Shown one piece after another: positions 7,795-15,067 of a stretch of 18,571 nucleotides of DNA (position 1 is its first letter; every line of letters begins with the position of its first letter). This DNA is from Parietichytrium sp. I65-24A (Eukaryota > Sar > Bigyra > Thraustochytrida > Thraustochytriidae), in the NCBI GenBank assembly GCA_012862575.1, contig BLSF01000021.1:569197-587767 (forward strand), written 5' to 3'. A program made the position numbers and the translations under genes. Below the pieces are notes generated by a model. The model searched no databases, was not told the origin of the DNA, and worked only from the letters and a program-made list of their open reading frames with translations.

Positions 7795-10700
7795 CTAATG
7801 TTCGCAGAGGTTCAGGTCTCGCAAGTTCCAGCTCTGCTTATGGAACTTGCGCTCGTTCATCAGCTCCAGACGATACGCGAGCGCCTCCTCGCGCGAATAG
7901 AACGCCCCGCCGCTCTGGTCCGCCACCTCTTGCGTGGACACAACCCTCTTCTTTGGGTCCACAACAAAAAACACAACAATCCGTCTCTTTGCCGGCGACT
8001 GTGATGAGTTGGTCATCGTGAGTACACGGTGAATGTGCGAGTTCGGAAACACGATCATGCGGCCAGCCGGAGTTTCCAGTTGTCCCAGTGGGACCAGGTT
8101 ACTCGCAAAGACGCGATGTGAGGGTTCATCATGGTCCTGATATATCCTCCGGAGTGCCAACTCCTTTTCGTATGGCGTGAACTTGCGCTTGAACTGGATC
8201 TGGCCCCCTTGGATCTCTTCCGAGCGGTCCAGCACCATCAAACAAGTTGCAGCAATACGCTCATGGCTCATGCCTTCCACGTGCCACACTCCACTGTACG
8301 TCTCGCCGGGTGCCAGTTCATAGTCGACGATCTTGGTGATCACCTGTAGGGACGTCCCAGCGAGGCTTTCTGGTGGAGGGCAGTATGAATTACCCGAGGG
8401 CTTTTCCTCATCGTCACTGTAATCATCTTCCTCGGACTCTTCGTCGCCTTCGCTTCCACTATATTCGTCGAGGCCCCCGTAGGAGTATAAGTTTGGAACC
8501 TCAGACGCATTGATTCGACGAAAATGCTTGATGTAGCCCAGCTCCGCCTCCAGCATTGGAATAAAGTGCTGGAACAGACCAGCAAGATTCTCATACAGAG
8601 CTTCAAATTCGCTGCGCGGGGTCAAGTTGTTGATGTAATTACGAATGGATACGCGCTTGCATTCCGAAATATCAAAATACGCTGGCAGCCACTGGAACCG
8701 ACTCGTCTCGAACGGCCTACCCCACATATCCTTGTCGTCCTCTTTGAATTCTGGAATCGCCTTGAGGTCCTCGGACGGTGCAAACGGACTCACTCCGCGG
8801 ATAAAGCTGAACAGCGCCGGGTGAACATGGTCGCGCACTTTATTGTCGCTTCCAGGGTGGTAGTCTGCTGGGCGAATGGTCGCGAGCCGGTCGACCTGTT
8901 TGTTGAGCGCGTCCATGAGGTTGTCATGACAGCGACCGTCGTACCACACAACCCCTTCCCGAATCGGTGCGGCAAGAAGTTCCATGAATACAAACGGAGT
9001 TGTATCAGATTCTGGCAGAGGTTCAAAGCAATAGTAGAACTCCTCTTCGTCCCCATACTGGTCCTTTTCAATTAAATGGCGCACCCGGGCGCGAAAGAAT
9101 TGAACATCTTCTGAGATCAGCAAAGCGGTATACCGTTGTGTTTTCAATTGTTCCACGAGTCTTTTACACTCGCTCTCGCCATCGAAATCTAGTTCCTCGA
9201 CTTCAGATTCTGGCATCAGCAAATCAAGGGGAAGTTGAACTGTGTCCCCCTGACACATGTGCATGCCACCTTCCCGAAACACAATATTTTTGTCAATGAG
9301 AAAGTCAAGATCCATCACCCACCAGCGTTTATGCACGCGAACGACCTCAGCTGCAATCGGTACATCGATAGCGACATCTCTATTGTCTCTCATAGGTCTG
9401 TACGTAGTTCCAAGAGCCTCCTTCAGACCTTCTGGGGAGGGGCCAAGTCGTGTGCCTTCCTTGTACTCTCTGTTGTATGAATTGAATCCTGCTGCTTTTA
9501 CAAGAGAACTTGCATTGTCCTTTGACATACCCCCCAGTGTAATCCGCTGAGACTTGGCCACAGCTTGTTGCCATAGCTTGCAGACCGCGCCAAGCTTTGC
9601 TCTCGCAGTAGCGTGATCAAAGTAGGCTGCGACTTGAGGCATGATCATCACCATAATGTCCTTTTGCTCAGAGCTCAATATCATTCGTATGTAAATGGGT
9701 TGGCTCGCAAGCTTTAAAGCTTTACGCTCTTCACGCTTTCTTTCCCTTTCCAAACGCTTGAGCCATCCGCATTCACTGAAAAACTCTACACTTCCCATCG
9801 CTTTGGCCTTTCGGTGCTTGCTCGTCCCTACGCCGTCGCCCTTGTTGCCGAAGACCAGGATGTCTAGATCCTTCACGACGCTGTCGCGGACATCGTAGCC
9901 GGCTTGGCGCGCCGCCTGCTCAATATTCGGACGCTTGTCGGTCAGAAAAGTACCCGTGAACACCACCACTCGCCCAGAGCCTGCAGCGACTGCGACTTCG
10001 GCCTCGGAACCACTTGCTTCGGGTTGTGCTTTCGCCTTGGAAGTTTTAGACTTGGGCTCGGCCTTTGCCTTGGCCGCTTTAGCCCCTGGAGCTTCCGCTC
10101 CAGTCGCACCCATGCGCTCAAACCACTCGCCTTCGTCAATGATTTCCACGCTTCCCATCTCCTCGGCCTTTTGGTGCTTGCTCGATCCTTCGCCGTCGCC
10201 TTTGCCACCGAGGACCAGGATATTCAGGTTCTTCACCACGCTGCTGCGGACATCATAGCCAGCTTCGCGAGCCGCCTGCTCGATATTCGGACGCTTATCA
10301 GCCAGAAAAGTACCCGTGAACACTACCACTCGCCCAGAGCCTGCAGAGACGGTCGCTTTGGTCTTGGACTCAGCCTTTGTCGCTTTGGCCTTGGACTCAA
10401 CCTTTGCCTTGGAGGTTTTGGCCTTCTTGGCCTTTGGCGCTTCGGCTCCGGTCGCACCCATGCGCTCAAGCCACTCGTCTTCGTCAATGATTTCCACGCT
10501 TCCCATCTCCTCGGCCTTTTGGTGCTTGCTCGATCCTTCGCCGTCGCCTTTGCCACCGAGGACCAGAATATTCAGGTTCTTCACCACGCTACTGCGGACA
10601 TCATAGCCAGCTTCGCGAGCCGCCTGCTCGATGTTCGGACGCTTATCGGTCAGAAAAGTACCCGTGAACACCACCACTTGCCCAGAGCCTGCAGAGACGG

Positions 10701-11067
10701 TCGCTTTGGCCTTGGACTCAGCCTTTGTCGCTTTGGCCTTGGACTCAACCTTTGCCTTGGAGGTTTTGGCCTTCTTGGCCTTTGGCGCTTCGGCTCCGGT
10801 CGCACCCATGCGCTCAAGCCACTCGTCCTCGTCAATGATCTCTACACTTCCCATCTCCTCGGCCTTTTGGTGCTTGCTCGATCCTTCGCCGTCGCCTTTG
10901 CCACCGAGGACCAGGATATTCAGGTTCTTCACCACGCTGCTGCGGACATCATAGCCAGCTTCGCGAGCCGCCTGCTCGATATTCGGACGCTTATCAGCCA
11001 GAAAAGTACCCGTGAACACCACCACTTGCCCAGTGCCTGGCTGCGACGACGAGGCGCCACGCTTCAT
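7795..11067 (-). CDS. Four-BRCT, F-box-like, DUF4246-like fusion protein (1090 aa)
   Basis: Intronless 1090-codon frame from the ATG at 11067. The frame is open 30 codons further, to a GTG at 11157, but through a (CTGT)n tract, so the ATG is preferred. BRCT repeats lie at about residues 14-88, 130-204, 246-321 and 366-440, each with VVVFTGTF, RPNIEQAA, a SSKHQKA-like turn and a late Trp; they resemble DNA ligase/RFC1-type BRCTs. A Lys/Ala-rich linker follows each of the first three. Residues 465-510 (AVCKLWQQAV) resemble an F-box. From about 560 to the end it matches my memory of DUF4246: WHVEG (H929, E931) and FPNSHIHRV (H1013) as a possible iron-binding triad, KRR at 1027-1029 as possible 2-oxoglutarate contacts, then VVFFVVDP, STQEV and YRLELMNERK. 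An acidic stretch spans 869-888. A nuclear, chromatin- or repair-linked hydroxylase or ubiquitin-ligase adaptor is inference. A 392-codon plus-strand frame over the repeats is a shadow. Confidence 0.88.
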   Translation of the reverse strand: MKRGASSSQPGTGQVVVFTGTFLADKRPNIEQAAREAGYDVRSSVVKNLNILVLGGKGDGEGSSKHQKAEEMGSVEIIDEDEWLERMGATGAEAPKAKKAKTSKAKVESKAKATKAESKAKATVSAGSGQVVVFTGTFLTDKRPNIEQAAREAGYDVRSSVVKNLNILVLGGKGDGEGSSKHQKAEEMGSVEIIDEDEWLERMGATGAEAPKAKKAKTSKAKVESKAKATKAESKTKATVSAGSGRVVVFTGTFLADKRPNIEQAAREAGYDVRSSVVKNLNILVLGGKGDGEGSSKHQKAEEMGSVEIIDEGEWFERMGATGAEAPGAKAAKAKAEPKSKTSKAKAQPEASGSEAEVAVAAGSGRVVVFTGTFLTDKRPNIEQAARQAGYDVRDSVVKDLDILVFGNKGDGVGTSKHRKAKAMGSVEFFSECGWLKRLERERKREERKALKLASQPIYIRMILSSEQKDIMVMIMPQVAAYFDHATARAKLGAVCKLWQQAVAKSQRITLGGMSKDNASSLVKAAGFNSYNREYKEGTRLGPSPEGLKEALGTTYRPMRDNRDVAIDVPIAAEVVRVHKRWWVMDLDFLIDKNIVFREGGMHMCQGDTVQLPLDLLMPESEVEELDFDGESECKRLVEQLKTQRYTALLISEDVQFFRARVRHLIEKDQYGDEEEFYYCFEPLPESDTTPFVFMELLAAPIREGVVWYDGRCHDNLMDALNKQVDRLATIRPADYHPGSDNKVRDHVHPALFSFIRGVSPFAPSEDLKAIPEFKEDDKDMWGRPFETSRFQWLPAYFDISECKRVSIRNYINNLTPRSEFEALYENLAGLFQHFIPMLEAELGYIKHFRRINASEVPNLYSYGGLDEYSGSEGDEESEEDDYSDDEEKPSGNSYCPPPESLAGTSLQVITKIVDYELAPGETYSGVWHVEGMSHERIAATCLMVLDRSEEIQGGQIQFKRKFTPYEKELALRRIYQDHDEPSHRVFASNLVPLGQLETPAGRMIVFPNSHIHRVLTMTNSSQSPAKRRIVVFFVVDPKKRVVSTQEVADQSGGAFYSREEALAYRLELMNERKFHKQSWNLRDLNLCEH
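9748..11028 (-). repeat. BRCT-coding tandem repeat, four units
   Basis: Units (BRCT plus linker) start at 11028, 10680, 10332 and 9972, with spacings of 348, 348 and 360 bp, all multiples of three. Units 1 to 3 are nearly identical in DNA, third positions included. Unit 4 is the most diverged, and its BRCT part matches the single BRCT of the paralogue at 1-540. The pattern indicates recent in-frame expansion. Confidence 0.92.
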
Positions 11068-11104
11068 TTCCTCAGCTCGTAGTTCCACTTCTCCACTCTG
11101 ACTC

Positions 11105-11149
11105 TCTGTCTGTCTCCCTGTCTGTCTGTCTGTCTGTCTCTCTGTTTGT
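11105..11149. repeat. (CTGT)n microsatellite upstream of the BRCT gene
   Basis: Imperfect CTGT units (longest pure run TCTGTCTGTCTGTCTGTC) lie just upstream of the ATG at 11067. The other copy has a shorter, more decayed version at about 575-612. The tract probably lies in the 5' leader or promoter. Confidence 0.9.
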
Positions 11150-11163
11150 GAACGCACCCAGTC

Positions 11164-11325
11164 TCAAGTCGAAACTGAGAACCGGTACGCACCTCCCACC
11201 GCTGCGATGAAGGCAGCAAAAAGTACTGTAAAAGCAAGTGGCTCTTGATGCGTTTTCCCAATCTCGGCCGGCAACTCAAGAGCCATGCACAGGATGTGCA
11301 GAGGGAAGAGTATTAGTGACGACAT
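11164..11325 (-). CDS. Small hydrophobic ORF upstream of the BRCT gene (53 aa)
   Basis: This is the counterpart of 629-790, again 53 codons from ATG (11325) to TGA. An upstream in-frame ATG at 11355 would add ten residues. Two hydrophobic segments (SLILFPLHILCMAL and AFTVLFAAFIAAVGG) flank a polar loop (EIGKTHQE), fitting a small hairpin membrane protein. It ends seven bases before the upstream limit of the BRCT frame. A GTGCGT that could act as a splice donor lies near its end, so a 5' exon role is an alternative, though no pyrimidine-rich acceptor is seen before the BRCT ATG. Confidence 0.35.
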   Translation of the reverse strand: MSSLILFPLHILCMALELPAEIGKTHQEPLAFTVLFAAFIAAVGGAYRFSVST

Positions 11326-11585
11326 AACACACACAGTAAAGCAAGAAATGGGCATGGTCGTGGTCCTTCTAATGACAAAACTAATGATGGTTAGAACCTG
11401 TGTGTACTTACAAGCAGTCTTAAGAAGGGTAAGGAATTGTTACAGCCGACTAGCTATCTGAATTGTGCCCCGATTTGCCAGTCCTCGATATGTCTTGCTC
11501 TTGCTCTCTCTTGGAGCCGTTGCTTTTGATTGGCGCTTTGCGTTTCTGTGGTTCTTGCGATACGATCGAAAATTGCGTCTCAGGG

Positions 11586-11850
11586 GCTGCTGCTATTGTG
11601 TCGGTTCTAAATCCTGAAAGGTATGCTGCTTTGTTGACAGCCCAGGCGTATTTTTGTTTGAACTCTTGGCTAGACCAGATTCACCTCGCAAGGCCACTTT
11701 ACACCACGCCACAAGAACGTGCAATATTTGCTCCAAAAGCCATAGCAAAGGCTGCTCTTTCGGATGTCAAACAAAATGAACTCGCTCGGATGCAAAGTCG
11801 GAACGTCTCCGATCTGGAAAGCATGACGAGCCAAACACCCGCGTTGACCT
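11586..11850. pseudogene. Remnant of the PIF1-like helicase tail, broken by an inversion
   Basis: 11586-11669 matches the last codons of the copy-1 helicase fragment on the minus strand. 11670-11803 matches the preceding part but in the opposite orientation; on the plus strand it reads LDQIHLARPLYTT and NELARMQSRN. 11804-11850 returns to the copy-1 orientation. The frame is therefore destroyed, and the 131-codon plus ORF here is a chimera. Everything upstream of motif VI is missing, cut off at the TTAGGTTAGGTT junction. Confidence 0.6.
11670..11803. other. 134-bp inverted segment (copy-2 state)
   Basis: Reverse complement of 1105-1238, with flanks collinear on both sides and the same length in both copies. 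This is the likely derived state, because it breaks the helicase frame. Confidence 0.85.
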
Positions 11851-11940
11851 TAGGTTAGGTTCTCACAGTGAAAAGAAGAATGTCCCGTGGCCTTGTCTAG
11901 ATGCCCCAGCATGAGATAGAGCGCTTCCCTTTCAAAGTTT

Positions 11941-11960
11941 TCAATTGAGTTCTCAATTGA
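11941..11960. repeat. Near-perfect palindrome
   Basis: TCAATTGAG, TT, CTCAATTGA: nine-base arms with a two-base centre. It lies about 80 bp beyond the end of the segmental duplication and close to the 3' side of the minus-strand ORF at 12113. Function unknown. Confidence 0.9.
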
Positions 11961-12112
11961 TACATGAAATGTCCCACGAACAATGTGTCAACACATCAAA
12001 GTTGGAAAAGACCGTCACATGATGTGGGTGGCGGCTTGTGTGAAACAATCTCACATAAATTTTATTATTCTTGTTCTTGTTCATCAATCGCTTTTCAATA
12101 ATCTCTTCTTCG

Positions 12113-12529
12113 TCAATTGTAAGCAAAGTTTTTGAATATATATACCTTCCGCTCGTTGAACTTTCCGCTGACAATTTCATTCCTAAGTCGATGTTTCACA
12201 TAGGATGACTTCCGACGAAGAAAACACCAGCGCATAAAAGTTCGGATGATCCGCGTCGCACGTTTTCTTTGTAAATGAAGAGAGAGTTGAACGGGAAGCA
12301 ACTCGACAACCATGGCGCGGAGTTCATTATTTTTCTCACGATGATTTTCCAAAATCTTTTGCAGACAGAGATCTGATAATGTGATCGGGCGCGGAGAGTA
12401 CCGTTCTGAATTTTGAAAGCAATAAACCTTGTACTCTATGTCGCCAAATTTCTTGTCATTCCTGTCACCACCGCACAAAGTCAGAAACGGCAGACATCGC
12501 CGGATCAGCGCGGCGAGTTTGTTAATCAT
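12113..12529 (-). CDS. Unrecognised basic protein (138 aa)
   Basis: An ATG at 12529 opens 138 codons. The peptide is rich in Arg/Lys (about residues 85-120, with RKRATRIIRTFMRW and RRKSSYVKHRLRNE), has one hydrophobic patch near the start (LIRRCLPFLTLCGG), and looks helical in the middle (LCLQKILENHREKNNELRAM). It has no low complexity and no motif I recognise. A second minus frame overlaps its 3' end and continues to 11953 with coding-like, acidic then basic sequence (TIDEEEIIEKRL), so a frameshift or small intron near 12120-12150 may join the two. It is divergent from the candidate gene starting near 12789, and the roughly 260 bp between them hold several simple repeats. Confidence 0.4.
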   Translation of the reverse strand: MINKLAALIRRCLPFLTLCGGDRNDKKFGDIEYKVYCFQNSERYSPRPITLSDLCLQKILENHREKNNELRAMVVELLPVQLSLHLQRKRATRIIRTFMRWCFLRRKSSYVKHRLRNEIVSGKFNERKVYIFKNFAYN

Positions 12530-12645
12530 TTCGACTACTGGGGATTATCTTAGACTTTCAGCCTACTCGTTGGTACTCGTACTTCACTTTGATTTCTTTT
12601 CTCGAATGTCAGCAGAGCCCAAACCTCATCAGCGTTACGCCGTTC

Positions 12646-12696
12646 GCTGCCTCCTCCTCCTCCTCCCCCCCCCCCACAATCAATCAATCAATCAAT
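12646..12696. repeat. Cluster of simple repeats: (TCC)n, C11, (CAAT)n
   Basis: A TCC run leads into eleven consecutive C and then about five CAAT units. It sits between two divergent candidate genes, so it may lie in their shared promoter region. The C run is also a likely length-error site. Confidence 0.9.
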
Positions 12697-12788
12697 TGAA
12701 GCGCGAGGGCGACGACGATGAATACCATCAACAACACAGACGATGCCTCGCCGCCACTATTGTTGCCGCTCCGTCCAAGCGATCATAA

Positions 12789-13309
12789 CCCAAGTCAGCT
12801 CCGTTCCTGGCGAACCATGTCAGCGTCACTGATACGGGTTTGGAAGACGAATCACCAAACATCCTCGTTTTCACTGTGCCCAAGCATGTGTTACGATCAT
12901 CCGCTTGTACGCGTACGTTGTGTACGTTGAATGGATTTTTCACTGTGGCACTTGTGGCACCACCCAAGAGGCCAACTATTACCAGGACATCCTACTCTCC
13001 TTTGCACAGATGTCCACTAAGCTGCTCTACACGGATCACCTCCAGGACGCTCAGACTCGAAACCCTCGCATTCGCATCTACATGGAATGCATAATACCTG
13101 CAACGACGATCCCCGAAACAGACACCACCCCTTACTTGATCAATGTGATCGGGATTCGGTTCATCTTGGACATTTATGATGGTAGGTTGGACGTAGATGC
13201 TGGTGTCGACAGTTTTTTTCAGGACAGCAAGTTATTGCAAAAAGATCCAACGGAAATTGGGGTCAGCCAAAGCGAAAGAATGGAAGCAGTACATCGAGAC
13301 CTGTATTAG
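12789..13309 (+). CDS. Unrecognised protein, at least two exons, 5' end not found
   Basis: Two coding-like plus frames join through a possible 56-bp intron at 12913-12968 with donor GTACGT (the donor used by the LRR gene) and acceptor CCCAAG; the phases fit (C plus AG gives Gln). The first exon, open from a TAA at 12786, reads VSVTDTGLEDESPNILVFTV and PKHVLRSSAC and has no ATG, so an upstream exon is needed. The second reads YYQDILLSFAQMSTKLLY, RIRIYMECIIPATTIPETD, YLINVIGIRFILDIYDG and ends at TAG 13309. Without splicing, the second frame would extend upstream through HCGTCG. Composition looks like a soluble globular protein; no family recognised. The intron is an inference: a frameshifted pseudogene is the alternative. 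Confidence 0.4.
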
Positions 13310-13630
13310 TGAAATATTGTAGCGATGAGACTAAATTGTAGCTACTATTTGACATACTAGTAACCAGGCCTTTGAACGATTGTGAAAGCTTACGTCATGG
13401 GATCGTCAGCAGCGAAACGTTGTGTATCAAACGTGGTCACTTTTACGAGCTTATGTACCTGTCTATAAACACTTATTCGAACGTGTCGATGACAGCACAA
13501 AATGGGATTGATTTCTGGAACGTTCCATGACACCAAAGGAAATAATTGTAATACGTAAACAAGTAAACAAGTAAACCGGTAATTCATTAAAAATTCAGAA
13601 CATTTAAATTTAAAATTCATTGTGGAAATT

Positions 13631-13650
13631 CCCTTTCTTTTTAAAAAGGG
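13631..13650. repeat. Short inverted repeat
   Basis: CCCTTT, CTTTTTAA, AAAGGG: six-base arms around an A/T-rich loop, immediately before the larger hairpin at 13654. Confidence 0.75.
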
Positions 13651-13653
13651 TTT

Positions 13654-13707
13654 CTCTTGAGCGATTCACTCGCTCACTTGTTCACGAGCAAGCGAATCGT
13701 TCAAGAG
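13654..13707. repeat. Long hairpin, 22-base arms and 10-base loop
   Basis: The left arm 13654-13675 begins CTCTTGAGCGATTC and the right arm 13686-13707 ends GAATCGTTCAAGAG. Nineteen of 22 positions pair, and all three mismatches are transition-type (G opposite T or A opposite C), which suggests decay of a once-perfect palindrome. The loop is ACTTGTTCAC. It could be a folded RNA, a MITE-like remnant or a 3'-end structure; the sequence does not decide. Confidence 0.85.
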
Positions 13708-14298
13708 GGTTTGCCTCAGCCCAGAGTTTTCGTGAGAAAGAAAGGAATGAGAAAGTTGAGACATGGAACACCAGAATTCAGAAGAATCTTGCTTAAATCA
13801 TAGCTTCTCCTTTTATTTAGTCCTCATTCAAACAGAGAGGAAAAAAACCCTCTTTCGTATTGAACGAAAAAACCAAACACAATAGGTCAGTTTAATGAAT
13901 GCCCGAATCTCTCTCTCTCCAGAAAAAAACATGCCTCAGGCTTTTCCGCTTTTGCCTATGAGCTGACCGTCTCGTGTTACGTGCTCCTGCTGCTGCGGTT
14001 GCTGCTCAGGTATTGTGTGCACTCGCAGTCAACACGCAACTGCGGCAAGTGTTCTGACGATCTGTACAAATCCCGCTCTCAGCCATTTCCAAAGAAAAGA
14101 AGGAAAAAAACTTCCCACGTGTCCGGACGGTGCGCCACTGCTTGCGCCTTTCGTCGACCATGTGGGAGATAAAAAATTCGAGAGCCAGAGACACCGCAAC
14201 GAGATCTACCCAACTTTTTCACCTCGCCGGGAATCGGACAGATCTGGAAATCCCGTCATACCAACTCATCCGGATCCATCACGAGCCTCGTCCTCTTG

Positions 14299-14346
14299 TT
14301 CTTTGGTTCTCTGGTTCTTTGGTTCTTTGGTTCTTTGGTTCTTTGG
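14299..14346. repeat. 8-bp satellite (TTCTTTGG)n, six units
   Basis: Six consecutive 8-bp units with one substitution in the second. Three units make eight codons, so every frame reads a periodic hydrophobic peptide; this explains the open frames here and is not evidence for a gene. Confidence 0.92.
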
Positions 14347-15067
14347 TTCTGTGAGAGCTCGCCGGATAGCTTCAGACCAGTACACGCTGGCCGAAGACAT
14401 GGTGCAACCCAAGAGCCTGTGCACCGAGTAAGCATGGCTCTGGCAGGCGTAGTTAGTATGATGAACTACTACTGCAAATGTAACGAGGAAGCCAGCAGAA
14501 GGCAGGCGCATCTCTCAAGCACGAAGAAGACCACCGAAGGCGGGCGCACTTTGGCTTGTTACATAGAAATGGAAGAAATGGAACACATACAGCTGCTAGC
14601 TAGTCGGCTATTCCATTCCAATTCCAAACCCTTCCACACCTTCCACTTGCTCTATGCACGCACACCCCACTAAGCAGGGGTTACAGATATTACAGATGCT
14701 CACTGTCGTTCGCTTCCACTGAAGCACGCACTTTCTGACCCGTGGGTTCTAGTAACCCCCATTAGTTCACTGGCTAATCAAACTTGACATTCTTGCTAAC
14801 TCAGCTATAGTACTCAGTACACATACCACTGAGATTCTGGGGTTCCCCCCCAGGCTACCCCTCTTATTTTTTCCATAGTTGCTTTTTGATACACCAAACT
14901 ATAGCGTTGACTATCATTTGAAAAAGACGGCACGAACACCGCAGACTGTGGCACTCCGACAAGAACACGCGGACACAGGGCAGGGCGCAGAGCAGTTCGC
15001 ACAGTGGAGGTCATAGGTCTCGTTGTTCGCGATCGAAGCGTTCTAGAGGCTGACGCAACGGAGAAAG

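Larger units (their letters stand above)
9481..11850. repeat. Segmental duplication, copy 2 (pairs with 1-1287)
   Basis: Direct match to 1-1287. It covers the F-box-like and BRCT coding part, the upstream tract, the small ORF and the helicase tail remnant. It is about 1.08 kb longer because of three extra BRCT units. Similarity ends at 11850, exactly where TTAGGTTAGGTT begins. Confidence 0.9.
13310..15067. other. Mostly non-coding stretch
   Basis: The first 350 bases are AT-rich and contain GTAAACAA repeats near 13554-13578. A strong hairpin follows at 13654-13707 and an 8-bp satellite at 14299-14346. Frames of 60-138 codons exist on both strands but are repeat-driven or overlap without recognisable motifs. 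The last 250 bases are probably the upstream region of the LRR gene; no clear TATA element was seen. Confidence 0.5.

Noticed and set aside
9904-11082. 392-codon plus-strand ORF opposite the BRCT repeats
   Set aside because: It is the antisense of the tandem BRCT array; the periodic Arg/Leu/Gly composition follows from the repeat, and the minus frame has recognisable domains.
11463-11858. 131-codon plus-strand ORF
   Set aside because: It is a chimera created by the 134-bp inversion: only its middle reads in the helicase sense and the flanks are antisense.
14015-14673. Overlapping ORFs of 74-138 codons on both strands
   Set aside because: Their length is driven by the (TTCTTTGG)n satellite, which is open in all frames; no motif was found.
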